64,000 nt of DNA from contig JAUIZM010000023.1 in the NCBI GenBank assembly GCA_030848705.1, positions 1,984,001 to 2,048,000 on the forward strand, read 5' to 3'. Position numbers and translations under genes: made by a program. Positions within the stretch are counted from its first letter, which is position 1. Each line of letters starts with the position of its first letter. The notes beneath the pieces are model-generated. The model was not told the DNA's origin. It did not search any database and saw nothing but the letters and a program-made list of their open reading frames with translations. This stretch comes from Heracleum sosnowskyi. Taxonomy: Eukaryota > Streptophyta > Magnoliopsida > Apiales > Apiaceae. This document shows positions 1-8,916 of this stretch, one piece after another.

Positions 1-1287
1 TGCAGCATCCTCTTGAACAAACACTTCAGGAGCTTCAGTGTTTACAAACACTCTGTCCTCATTAGCATTTAGAATATCCTCCTCAACAACAATTGCAGGA
101 GTATCTTGAGGAACAGTTTCAGTCACAATCTCCTCATTCTCTGATGCAGGAGCTTCAGTTTCCTCAGAAACTCTGTCCATATTGACATTTATAGCACCAA
201 AAAGATGTGCAGCCACTAGTCTTCTTTTTCTCTGATGAAGAGTTTCTTCATCAGTTTCAGTCTCTGAGGCTTCAACAACAGACTTTGCCCTATTGGCTCT
301 TCTTTTCTTTAGACTTGTCTTCTGAGGCATCTCTTCAGGTCTTGATACCCCAGCTTCAGTAGATAGTCTCCTCGCAGGTTTAGTACCAATATGTTTGGTC
401 CTACCTCCCCTTGCAGGTTTAACAGAAGTTGATGGAGGTAACTCTGTGTTTAAAGGTTCTGGTTGAGATTCAGCTTGTGTTTGTGGATTTACTTGAGCAT
501 CCACAAACTGTTGCACAGAAGCAGGTAGCAAAAGGTCTCCAACAATTCCTTTCTTAACATCTTTGTTAATAAGATCAGAGAATATTCTCTTGTGTAATTT
601 AAAACAAGAAATATCTTCATTAACAACATCTACCCCTTCAACACAGTAAGAGAATAAAGTCTGACAAAATCTAGAAAAGTATACTACTCCTCTATTCTCT
701 GTCATTTTCTCTCCTAAATTATTCAAGACAAGTCGGGCAAAATCAAAATGATTGTCATAGAATAGAGAATACCCGATTTGCAGACTGTCTGTGGGAATAG
801 CATCCCAATTTGTGCATTTCTTTCCAAATGTCCTCGTGATGCAATCGAAGAAGAAACTCCATTCCTTGCGCAGAAACGGCCTTTTTAGTTGCCCAATCTT
901 TGTCAATGGCCCAGAGTAGCCAATCTCTCGCATCATTCGGATTAAATCCTCATCACCCATTCCAACAGTGTAGGAAGGATACTCAGGAAACCCCATTGCA
1001 GCTCGAACAGTACCAGCAGTAATAACATACTCTGTTTCTTCAAACTCAAAGATTATGGATGGGTTCCCAGTTTCACCACCATCATCATAAACCCCTGTCT
1101 CCCAGAATGCCTTGATTTGTAAACCAGAAAGTTCGGCTGGTTCAACTAAAGCACGCCCAATCACTGACTGAGCAAGAAACTTTTGAATCATATGAAATGC
1201 TTCTGGTGCGTTTGCAGTGTTTAGTGGTGCGGTATAGTTGTTTGGAACGAACTCTAACCCAGACGAAACGAAAGTTGTGGTTGCCAT
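1..1287 (-). CDS. Additional ORF (aORF) downstream of pol, partial
   Basis: ATG at 1287 opens a stop-free frame of 429 codons that runs off the window edge, so the C-terminus is missing. It lies in the sense direction 3' of RT-RNase H, where some Sireviruses carry an extra ('envelope-like') ORF. I recognise the type from similar plant retroelement ORFs but know no biochemical function. Residues 1-260 look like a globular domain: an FHMIQKFL helix near 31-38, IKAFWETG near 58-65, RPFLRKEWSFFFD near 136-148, WDAIP near 161-165 and VYFSRFCQTLFSY near 202-214. Residues 270-360 are Pro/Ser-rich and basic, with LKKRRANRAK near 326-335 and HQRKRR near 351-356 as possible nuclear-localisation or nucleic-acid-binding patches. 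Residues 370-429 are acidic and repetitive. I see no convincing signal peptide or transmembrane segment, so an envelope role is unsupported. Confidence 0.8.
   Translation of the reverse strand, partial: MATTTFVSSGLEFVPNNYTAPLNTANAPEAFHMIQKFLAQSVIGRALVEPAELSGLQIKAFWETGVYDDGGETGNPSIIFEFEETEYVITAGTVRAAMGFPEYPSYTVGMGDEDLIRMMREIGYSGPLTKIGQLKRPFLRKEWSFFFDCITRTFGKKCTNWDAIPTDSLQIGYSLFYDNHFDFARLVLNNLGEKMTENRGVVYFSRFCQTLFSYCVEGVDVVNEDISCFKLHKRIFSDLINKDVKKGIVGDLLLPASVQQFVDAQVNPQTQAESQPEPLNTELPPSTSVKPARGGRTKHIGTKPARRLSTEAGVSRPEEMPQKTSLKKRRANRAKSVVEASETETDEETLHQRKRRLVAAHLFGAINVNMDRVSEETEAPASENEEIVTETVPQDTPAIVVEEDILNANEDRVFVNTEAPEVFVQEDAA
28..192 (-). repeat. 120-bp-period repeat in the acidic tail of the aORF
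   Basis: The segments starting at 28 and 148 are near copies offset by exactly 120 bp: the aggagcttcag blocks at 28 and 148, and actctgtcc at 50 and 170. In protein terms, a DRV..(E/N)TEAP block recurs every 40 residues (371-380 and 411-420). The repeat is in frame and lengthens the acidic tail. The window edge cuts the next unit, so the copy number is unknown. Confidence 0.75.
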
Positions 1288-2687
1288 TAGAAGATTTTGA
1301 AGAAAGAACAAGTAATTGATGCGAAAGCTTAACAGAGTTTATGTGTAGAAAGGTGTTTGTGATTATGTGTGTGTGATAATAGATGTGTAGGAGTAAGATG
1401 TGAAAAGTTTAACTGAAGATGTGTGTATTGTATTTAAAAGAAAATTAAAGATTAAAAACTGAAGAGTTTTTAATCATTAATACACAACTGTCTTACTCCT
1501 GTAATCATGTGAATGGGACACGTGTCACACATGCAGTTACTGACAGCAAATAATTGACAATTTCCAATACGCATGCGCAGTAAAAACAGCAATAATTACC
1601 GCATGTTACACTTTTCTATGCAATTAACCTCTCTCCTCTGTTTAAAACATTCTTGAACAACTTTCCAATCATACTCTTTTTAAATTTTCAAAACAAATGT
1701 CTAATCTCAAAATTATAAAATGTCTGAAACAAAGAAATTATTTTAACCATCAGAGATTAAAACAAAGTTACCTCGGCATACGTTACACAATACATCAGTG
1801 TTTACCATTTATCCTTCTTTGTCAATAAACTCTTTTCTCAATCTGTACAGGTGTGAAAATATGTATGTGCAATAGCAGAGTTTACCGAAATCAATATTTA
1901 GATCATCTCAAAGTGCATAAAATCCACAAACTAAAGTAGTAAAAACTGGTTGCCTAAACTCTCATGTAAAACATAAAATCTGATTTTATATCTAAACTCT
2001 GTATACTGATATCCTTTCATTTGGATATGTCTTTTATTTTTCACCCCCTTTCTTTATTTTTTTTTTATTTTTTATTTTTTTTTTATTTTTCCAGTAATCA
2101 GTGGTTGGCACTAGTCACCAAAAATCAAAGATTTCAGCCCTTATTTCATACAATAAGTTCCTGGATCTTCCTAGGCACAACATGATCTCAAAGGAATTTG
2201 TGCTCTGTTTGGCATCTTTTGATTTGAGGGTGAATTATTTGCAATTAATAATCAGAGTTTAGACTTTTTATCAGTAAATATAATTAACTTATGAGAGAGA
2301 ATGCAAACAGCTAATACAAACTCAGTGTTTAGGATCAATAAACTAAGAGATGGTATAAATACAGAGACAGTATCATGCTGTGTTAACTTACTGCACATAA
2401 TTGAGATCAGAATCTATATAACTCTTAAGGATTCACAGTTACTTACTGAGAATTATGCTTCATATAAATTTCTTCATTGGTCCATATGTTTCAGACAAAA
2501 TTACAATCAGAGTATAGCATTAAACTGTAATTATCAGAGTATGATCAACACTTTATGACTAACAGAGTTTAGCATCAGAGTTTACTGTCAGAGTTTATAA
2601 CACTGGTACACAGAACAGTTAATACATGCAAGGAATCATGAGCATTAAAAATCAAACATGTATAGGTTTTGAGTCTAACCCGTATCT
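1288..2687 (-). other. Untranslated spacer between RT-RNase H and the aORF
   Basis: 1.4 kb of AT-rich sequence with no convincing coding frame; the 85-codon plus-strand ORF at 2301-2558 has no recognisable features. It holds a long pyrimidine tract (purine on the element's strand), at least seven copies of the CAGAGTTT/AAACTCTG 8-mer (1333, 1876, 1994, 2253, 2563, 2576, 2589) and a short inverted repeat, atatcc...ggatat, near 2009-2026. In this position it would be the leader or promoter region of the aORF. Its role is not shown by the sequence. Confidence 0.6.
2031..2092 (-). other. A/G-rich polypurine-like tract, candidate internal PPT
   Basis: On the element strand this is about 60 nt of A-runs broken by T, with one G run (AAAGAAAGGGGGTG at roughly 2042-2055). 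Polypurine tracts prime plus-strand DNA synthesis in retroelements, normally just upstream of the 3' LTR. Here no LTR follows within the window, so it would be a secondary tract or simple low-complexity sequence. Confidence 0.35.
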
Positions 2688-4274
2688 CTAGTCAGAACCA
2701 GAGATCATTCCAAGTTCATTTACCAATCTTGTAAAAGTAGCTTCACTCAAAGGTTTGGTGAAGATATCTGCAAGTTGTTGGTCTGTAGACACAAAATGAA
2801 GCTCAATGTTTCCTTCTTCCACATGTTCTCTGATAAAATGATACCTTATGCTGATGTGCTTGGTCATGGAATGCTGTACTGGATTACCTGTCATAGCAAT
2901 AGCACTTTGGTTATCACAGAAAATAGGTATTTTAGAGTACCTTAACCCATAATCCAGCAATTGATTCTTCATCCATAAAATCTGTGCACAACAGCTACCA
3001 GCTGCTATATACTCTGCTTCTGCTGTGGATGTAGAAATTGATTTATGTTTCTTACTGTACCAAGAAACTAATCTGTCACCTAAGAATTGACAGCTTCCAC
3101 TTGTACTTTTTCTGTCTATCTTACAGCCTGCAAAATCTGCATCAGAGTAACCAATTAGCTTAAACTCTGATTCTCTAGGATACCACAAACCCAAGGTTAT
3201 GGTTCCTTTGAGATATTTGAAAATCCTTTTTACAGCTGATAGATGAGGCTCTCTTGGATCTGCTTGAAATCTTGCACAAAGACATGTTGCATACATGATA
3301 TCAGGTCTACTTGCAGTAAGATACAGTAAAGACCCTATCATTCCTCTGTAGTTTGTCATATCTACTGAGGCTCCTGTGTCTTTGTCTAGCTTTGTTGCTG
3401 TAGCCATGGGAGTTGTAGCAGATGAGCTATCAAGCATACCAAATTTCTTGAGAAGATTTCTGGTATATTTTGCTTGATTGATAAAAATACCATCATCTAT
3501 TTGCCTGACCTGTAAGCCTAGAAAATAACTAAGCTCTCCCATCATACTCATTTGGTACCTGGATTGCATAAGCTTTGCAAACTTCTTACAAAGTTTGTCA
3601 TTAGTAGATCCAAAAATAATATCATCTACATAAATTTGAACTAACAGCAAATCATCACCAGAATTGAAATAAAACAAGGTTTTATCAATTGTACCTCTTG
3701 TGAACCCACTTTCTAAAAGAAATTGAGCAAGAGTTTCATACCATGCTCTTGGTGCTTGCTTTAGTCCATATAATGCCTTGTCAAGCCTGTAGACATAATC
3801 TGGATGCTTGGGATCTACAAATCCTGGTGGTTGTTCAACAAATACTTCTTCTTCAAGCTTCCCATTGAGAAAAGCACTTTTTACATCCATCTGAAAGACT
3901 TTAAACTTCTTGTGTGCAGCATAGGCCAGAAAGATTCTTATGGCCTCCAATCTTGCAACTGGAGCAAAGGTTTCATCATAGTCAATCCCTTCCTGTTGTG
4001 AATAACCTTTTGCCACAAGTCTAGCCTTGTTTCTTGTAATCACACCTTCACTATCAGTCTTGTTTCTGAAAACCCACTTTGTACCTACAATTGATCTATT
4101 CTTTGGTCTAGGTACAAGTGTCCAGACTTCATTTCTTTCAAATTCATTTAACTCTTCTTGCATTGCTGTAATCCAATTAGCATCTTGAAGAGCTTCCTCC
4201 ACTTTCTTTGGTTCTGTTTGAGACAAGAAAGCATGATACAGACACTCATTATTTGTTGCACTTCTAGTTCTCAC
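2688..4274 (-). CDS. pol (RT-RH): Copia reverse transcriptase and RNase H
   Basis: 528 codons. The RT domain (RVT_2 type) spans about residues 45-290, with the copia motif LVAKGYSQQEGIDYDETFAPVA at 86-107, the first catalytic aspartate in QMDVKSAFLNG (D130) and the catalytic YVDD at 215-218. RNase H follows at about 375-505: SDADFAG (D380), AEAEY (E419), FCDNQSA (D454) and the ADIFTKP signature ending near 508. Every expected catalytic residue I looked for is present, so the enzyme looks intact. The first in-frame start is GTG, but the same frame stays open upstream to at least 4436, overlapping the PR-IN frame by more than 140 nt. The natural protein is therefore likely joined to integrase. 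RT-RH is in the -1 frame relative to PR-IN and the same frame as gag. Either programmed frameshifting or a one-base lesion would explain this; I saw no X XXY YYZ slippery heptamer in the overlap. Confidence 0.93.
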   Translation of the reverse strand: MRTRSATNNECLYHAFLSQTEPKKVEEALQDANWITAMQEELNEFERNEVWTLVPRPKNRSIVGTKWVFRNKTDSEGVITRNKARLVAKGYSQQEGIDYDETFAPVARLEAIRIFLAYAAHKKFKVFQMDVKSAFLNGKLEEEVFVEQPPGFVDPKHPDYVYRLDKALYGLKQAPRAWYETLAQFLLESGFTRGTIDKTLFYFNSGDDLLLVQIYVDDIIFGSTNDKLCKKFAKLMQSRYQMSMMGELSYFLGLQVRQIDDGIFINQAKYTRNLLKKFGMLDSSSATTPMATATKLDKDTGASVDMTNYRGMIGSLLYLTASRPDIMYATCLCARFQADPREPHLSAVKRIFKYLKGTITLGLWYPRESEFKLIGYSDADFAGCKIDRKSTSGSCQFLGDRLVSWYSKKHKSISTSTAEAEYIAAGSCCAQILWMKNQLLDYGLRYSKIPIFCDNQSAIAMTGNPVQHSMTKHISIRYHFIREHVEEGNIELHFVSTDQQLADIFTKPLSEATFTRLVNELGMISGSD

Positions 4275-4294
4275 ACTAGCATCAGGATCTCCAA

Positions 4295-6025
4295 TTATGA
4301 GATCAGGTGTGTGTGCCTGTGTCCACTTTCTTGCTGCTGGTAAGTGGTTTCTTGCATCATTATTGAATCCTCCCCTTGATCCATGCTCTCCTGATTCATA
4401 TGTTGACTCTCTGTAGCATCTGAGGCTCCCCCTGAATTGGATGGCTCAGAGTTTGAACTGTCAGAGTTTGAATCAGTTTCCTCAACTGACTCACTTGCTG
4501 TGTCTTGTTGAGCTTCTTCACGCTCCCCCTCAACTGGTTCTCTATTTTGTTCAATTTGAGAATTTCCAGTTTCTCCAGTATTTACCAGTAGAGGTTCAGA
4601 GTATGCTTCGTCAGAGTTTGTCAGAACCGCTTCATCAGAGTTTGTCGGTACTGCTTCATCAGAGTTTACATCATCAGAGAATAAACCTTCATTTTCAAAA
4701 CTTAGTTGATCATATCCATCCTTGTCTTCAAGTCCAATTATTTTCTTGTCATCAAATGACACATGTATGGATTCCATGATCACCTTAGTTCTTAGATTGT
4801 AAACTCTGAATGCTTTTGTTGACAATGGATAGCCAACAAAGATTCCTTCATCAGCTTTTAACTCGAACTTTGTCAACTGTTCAGGATGAGTCTTCAACAC
4901 AAAGCATTTGCATCCAAATATGTGAAAATATTTCAAATTTGGCTTCTTATTTTTCACCATCTCATATGGTGTTTTCCCATGCTTGTTGATCAATGTAGCA
5001 TTTTGAGTAAAACAAGCAGTTTGAACAGCTTCTGCCCAGAAATAAGTTGGTAATTTTGCTTCTTCAAGCATAGTTCTGGCTGCTTCAATTAAGGTTCTGT
5101 TCTTTCTTTCAACTACACCATTTTGCTGTGGAGTTCCAGGTGCAGAAAATTCTTGTTTCACTCCTCTTTCCTTGCAGAAAGCTTCCATGATTGAGTTTCT
5201 GAATTCAGTTCCATTATCACTCCTTATAATTTTGACTTTGTGCTGTGATCCTTTGTCCAGTAGATTTACATGATCCATCAGAGTTTGAGCAGTTTCATCC
5301 TTCTTTGACAAGAAATACACCCATGTATATCTAGTATATTCATCAACAATTACTAGAGCATATTTCTTTCTGCCCATAGACATCACATTCACTGGTCCAA
5401 AGAGATCAACATGTAGAAGATGATAAGGTTCCACTACTGAAGATTCAGATTTGCTCTTGAAAGATGACTTCCTTTGCTTGGCTTTTTGACAAGAATCACA
5501 TAAGCCATCTAGATTGAGTATTGATTTTGGGAGTCCTCTTACAAGATCCTTTCTTATAAGCTCATTGATGTTGTTCAAATTGAGATGAGAGAGCTTCTTG
5601 TGCCAATTCCAACTCTCTTCATTTGACATTCTTGCAGTCAGACACACTGTTTTTCCATCAGAGTTTGTTACCAAACTTGCTTCATAAATGTTGTTATGCC
5701 TGTGTCCAACTAGAACAACTTTTCCAGTAGATTTACTGATGACTTCACAGTATTCACTATGAAAATCTACATGGTTTCCTCTGTCACAGATTTGACTCAC
5801 AGATAACAGATTATGCTTGAGTCCTGAGACTAGAGCTACATTTGTGATGATGACACTTCCAAGATTAATATTGCCATATCCCAGAGTGTGTCCTATGTTG
5901 CCATCTCCATAGGAAACTTTTGGGCCAGCCTTCTCCTTAAAGTCTGATAGCAGGGCTTTATTTCCAGTCATGTGTCCTGAGCATCCACTGTCCAAGATAA
6001 GTGTGCTCTCTCTTATGCCCTGCAA
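4295..6025 (-). CDS. pol (PR-IN): Copia aspartic protease and integrase
   Basis: 576 codons, counted from a TTG; there is no ATG at the 5' end. The protease active site LDSGCSGHMTG (DSG at residues 12-14) sits at the extreme N-terminus, so a real product needs sequence from upstream. The GAG-pre-integrase/zinc-binding HHCC comprises H142, H147, C176 and C179. The integrase core has catalytic D207 (HVDLFGP), D270 (IIRSDNGTEF) and E306 (PQQNGVVERKN), a D,D(35)E spacing as expected. Residues 330-420 are the copia integrase C-terminal part. After about 440 there is an acidic Ser/Asn/Glu-rich linker with three NSDEA repeats, and the frame ends at TAA (4295-4297). The protease cleaves the polyprotein and the integrase inserts the cDNA. 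Directly upstream of the TTG is an in-frame TGA (6028-6026), which blocks simple frameshift entry from gag. Confidence 0.92.
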   Translation of the reverse strand: MQGIRESTLILDSGCSGHMTGNKALLSDFKEKAGPKVSYGDGNIGHTLGYGNINLGSVIITNVALVSGLKHNLLSVSQICDRGNHVDFHSEYCEVISKSTGKVVLVGHRHNNIYEASLVTNSDGKTVCLTARMSNEESWNWHKKLSHLNLNNINELIRKDLVRGLPKSILNLDGLCDSCQKAKQRKSSFKSKSESSVVEPYHLLHVDLFGPVNVMSMGRKKYALVIVDEYTRYTWVYFLSKKDETAQTLMDHVNLLDKGSQHKVKIIRSDNGTEFRNSIMEAFCKERGVKQEFSAPGTPQQNGVVERKNRTLIEAARTMLEEAKLPTYFWAEAVQTACFTQNATLINKHGKTPYEMVKNKKPNLKYFHIFGCKCFVLKTHPEQLTKFELKADEGIFVGYPLSTKAFRVYNLRTKVIMESIHVSFDDKKIIGLEDKDGYDQLSFENEGLFSDDVNSDEAVPTNSDEAVLTNSDEAYSEPLLVNTGETGNSQIEQNREPVEGEREEAQQDTASESVEETDSNSDSSNSEPSNSGGASDATESQHMNQESMDQGEDSIMMQETTYQQQESGHRHTHLIS

Positions 6026-6038
6026 TCACAAACAAACC

Positions 6039-8363
6039 CTAAGTGTTAGTTTTAAGGATCCAGACTTGCTTGGATCCTTTGCCTTTCTTAACAGTGTTAG
6101 CTTTTGCAGCGGAATCAGTATTATCAGAGTTTAAACTAACATTGTCAGATTTTACACTAGCAGAGTTTGCTCTAACCCACTTCAGATTGGGTTTTAGCTC
6201 ATAATAGTTGTGATAAATAGCATGATAACTCTTGCAAGTATAAATAGAATGCCAAGTGCTCCCACAGTGTGTGCATAAAGTTTGTGGTTTAACCCTTACA
6301 TAATCATTCTTTACTCCTGATGTAGAAGATAAAGAATTAATATGTTTGTTCTTAGTGCAAAATCTAGCAAGATGATTAGAACTACCACAATTATAACATG
6401 TTTTCCTTGGAGCAGCACCAGTAGGCAAATGATTATTTCTTTTATTAATGCCTATCTTTCCATTCCTATTCTTCTTGGATCCTTTTGGTTTCATGGCAGA
6501 TTTTATCTCTTTCAACTTATGATTGAATTGTTTTCCTGTCATCAAGCCAACATTAACCTGTTTTTCACAAGTTTTTACTGGTTTTCTAACAGCTTCTATT
6601 TCCATAAGATTTTCTGTTATAATATTTTCCTGTTTTTCACAGGCTTCATCTGATTCCATATCAGCTTCCCTTATTACAACAGATTTTAACTTATTGGCTT
6701 CTGGAACAAATTTCACAGGTTTAAGTTGTGGTTTTACCTTAACCTTGTCTTTAAACCTAAGTTCATCATTTTCACAATAACCTAAACCTACAGAATCAGT
6801 CTGAAACACTTGATGAGTGTCTCTTCCAGAATCTGTCCAAGTTTTGATTATTTTTCTTTCTTTTTCTAAATCAGATTCTAATTGCTTATATCTTTTCAGC
6901 AACTCCTGTTCTACATAAACAGCATCATCTCTTTCTTTTTGAATCTGCTTCATTTTCTCAAGTTCTCTTTCAAGAAACTTGTTTCTATCTTTAAGGCTAA
7001 GATTCTCAGATTTAATTCTCTCATTTTCTAAAGTCTGATCCCTATAGCTAACATGAACACTTTTCAGATATACTCTTAACTCAGATATATTATCAGTATC
7101 ATAAGCATAAGTAGTTAGAGGTACCTTATTTTCAGATGATTCAGTCTCTTCTCTGACAGTTGCCATTAGAGCATAATTTTCTCCATCATCAGAGTCTGAA
7201 GTATCTGCCCAGTCTTTGCCTTTAGAGATGAGTGCTTTTTCAGATTTGCCTTTCTTGCACTCTGGGGCATAGTGACCCATCTCCTTACACCTGTAGCACT
7301 GGATTTCAGATTTATCCTTCTTGCCAGACTTGGTCTCCCTTCCATCAGACTTTCTAAAACTTTTCCTTTCAGAGTTTGAATCTTTCCTTGAGAATCTCTT
7401 TCCTTTCTTGAAGTTCTTGAATCCCATCTTCTTGAAGGTCTTCACCATCAATGCAGCCATTTGCATTATCTGTTCTTCATCATCCTCAGAGTCAGAAGCT
7501 TCATCAGAGTTTGAGTCATCATCAGAGTTTGATGACTCACTTTCAGATTTAATAACTAAAGCCTTTCCCTTGGCTTTCTTCCTTGATGATTCCTTCTTAA
7601 TGGGCTTCTCCTCGACTTTGAGAGCAACAGATTTTGTCTTTTTACTCAATCTTCTATTCCTTTGTTCTATCTCCAGTTCATGAGTTTTCAATAACCCATA
7701 GATTTCATCAAGATCTGTATCAGCAAGCTCATAATTATCTCTTATTGTGGTTGTCTTTAGATCCCACTTTTCAGGTAGAGATAACAGAAACTTGAGATTA
7801 GACTCTTCAAGCTCATATTCTTTATCAACCAGAGACAGATCATTCAATAGTTTGCAAAATCTGTCATGAGTCTCAGTCAAGGTTTCATTAGGTCTTGAAT
7901 CAAAGTGCTCATACTCCTGTGTGAGTATTGTCTTTCTGTTCTTCTTAATAGCACCTATTCCCTGGCATCTGACTTCTAAAGCATCCCATATCTCTTTGGC
8001 AGTTTTGCAGCCAATTACTCTATTAGACATAACATTATCTAAAGCACTGTGGAGAAGATGTCTAACCTTTGCATCCTTTGCAATTGATGAGATGTCCTCA
8101 GGAGTCATATCTTTCTTTTCCTTTGGAACAGTCTTTTGTTCTTGACCATCAACAACAGGGGCTAGTTTGGTTGGATTATGAGGACCATCATAAATTCTGT
8201 CAAGATATTCTGGATCTGTAGCCTCCAGAAACATGGTCATCTTCACCTTCCAAATTGGATACTCTACAGGCCTGAGAATTGGAACCCTGATTGTTTCATA
8301 TCGACTCACAGAATTAGGCTTAACCTGTTCAGCCTTGGGAGCAGTTTGATTTTCTTCAGACAT
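6039..8363 (-). CDS. gag: Long Sirevirus-type Gag with three zinc knuckles
   Basis: 774 codons from ATG at 8363, 44 nt after the primer-binding site, ending at TAG (6039-6041). Residues 20-60 resemble the DUF4219 N-terminal motif (EYPIWKVKMTMFLEA) and about 60-235 the UBN2/retrotransposon-gag capsid fold. Next come a basic/acidic Ser-Asp-Glu linker (260-300), a CCHC knuckle at C356-C359-H364-C369, a heptad-rich coiled-coil stretch at about 425-505, and two further knuckles at C656-C659-H664-C669 and C697-C700-H705-C710. Gag packages the RNA in a cytoplasmic virus-like particle. The length and the coiled coil between knuckles are larger than in most copia gags and fit the Sirevirus group. The linker's NSD repeats are encoded by the element-wide AACTCTGA motif. 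The frame is uninterrupted. Confidence 0.92.
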   Translation of the reverse strand: MSEENQTAPKAEQVKPNSVSRYETIRVPILRPVEYPIWKVKMTMFLEATDPEYLDRIYDGPHNPTKLAPVVDGQEQKTVPKEKKDMTPEDISSIAKDAKVRHLLHSALDNVMSNRVIGCKTAKEIWDALEVRCQGIGAIKKNRKTILTQEYEHFDSRPNETLTETHDRFCKLLNDLSLVDKEYELEESNLKFLLSLPEKWDLKTTTIRDNYELADTDLDEIYGLLKTHELEIEQRNRRLSKKTKSVALKVEEKPIKKESSRKKAKGKALVIKSESESSNSDDDSNSDEASDSEDDEEQIMQMAALMVKTFKKMGFKNFKKGKRFSRKDSNSERKSFRKSDGRETKSGKKDKSEIQCYRCKEMGHYAPECKKGKSEKALISKGKDWADTSDSDDGENYALMATVREETESSENKVPLTTYAYDTDNISELRVYLKSVHVSYRDQTLENERIKSENLSLKDRNKFLERELEKMKQIQKERDDAVYVEQELLKRYKQLESDLEKERKIIKTWTDSGRDTHQVFQTDSVGLGYCENDELRFKDKVKVKPQLKPVKFVPEANKLKSVVIREADMESDEACEKQENIITENLMEIEAVRKPVKTCEKQVNVGLMTGKQFNHKLKEIKSAMKPKGSKKNRNGKIGINKRNNHLPTGAAPRKTCYNCGSSNHLARFCTKNKHINSLSSTSGVKNDYVRVKPQTLCTHCGSTWHSIYTCKSYHAIYHNYYELKPNLKWVRANSASVKSDNVSLNSDNTDSAAKANTVKKGKGSKQVWILKTNT

Positions 8364-8407
8364 GATTATTACTGTGTTTGAATCGTAAAACTGTATATAT
8401 TAAACAG

Positions 8408-8424
8408 CCTTGGCTCTGATACCA
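8408..8424 (-). other. Primer-binding site for initiator tRNA-Met
   Basis: On the minus strand the sequence is TGGTATCAGAGCCAAGG, complementary to the 3' end of plant initiator tRNA-Met (TGGTATCAGAGC is the standard plant copia PBS). It starts 2 nt after the LTR end (CA at 8427), exactly where reverse transcription is primed. Confidence 0.95.
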
Positions 8425-8616
8425 ATTGTTAGGCCGAATACACAATATATAATCAAGTATGTATGAGAATAACAATCAAGAACACAAGTTTGTAAATCAA
8501 CAAACTTAATTATATTAAATAATTCTCTCTTAGTGATGTTAAAGAATCACAAAGAGCTTCTAGGTTACAAGAATAATATATTCAATGATCGCATCCCTTC
8601 TAGGGATAACCTATCT

Positions 8617-8628
8617 GTGTTTATATAG
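8617..8628 (-). promoter_or_regulatory. TATA box of the LTR promoter
   Basis: On the minus strand the sequence is CTATATAAACAC, a strong plant TATA box, about 345 nt from the LTR start. Transcription would begin about 25-30 nt downstream (near 8590), making U3 roughly 380 bp and R-U5 roughly 165 bp. Confidence 0.7.
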
Positions 8629-8817
8629 TACACAGTTACACAATCCTTATCTAATTGATATTCCTACAAATTAGCTATACAAGTTATATCAATTAAGGAT
8701 TGCTTCTTATCTTCTATTCTGTTTCCTTAGCTGTATCAATATATTCTGCTTCTTTCCATCTTCAGAATATATTGCTTCTAGAATCTTCAATTCAGCACCG
8801 ACAGCTAATTCAATTAT

Positions 8818-8916
8818 CACCCTGTCAGACTTTAAATAAACTCTGACCGGCTTCCTTTAAACTCTTCACCCTGTCAGAGTTTAATTTAAACTCTGACCGG
8901 CTTCTGATAAACTCTG
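8818..8916 (-). promoter_or_regulatory. Duplicated palindromic motif in LTR U3
   Basis: Two direct copies of about 37 bp (8818-8854 and 8867-8904), both opening caccctgtcag and closing aaactctgaccggcttc. The second copy holds a perfect inverted repeat with 11-bp arms, gtcagagttta (8873-8883) and taaactctgac (8887-8897), around a 3-nt spacer. A further aaactctg lies at 8909-8916. Position in U3 upstream of the TATA box fits an enhancer or protein-binding cluster; this is inference. Confidence 0.65.

Noticed and set aside
1..1287. aORF as a viral envelope glycoprotein
   Set aside because: No signal peptide, transmembrane segment or glycoprotein-like cysteine pattern is visible. The basic patches and acidic tail suggest an intracellular protein.
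2301..2558. 85-codon plus-strand ORF in the aORF leader
   Set aside because: Low-complexity AT-rich sequence antisense to the element, with no recognisable motif.
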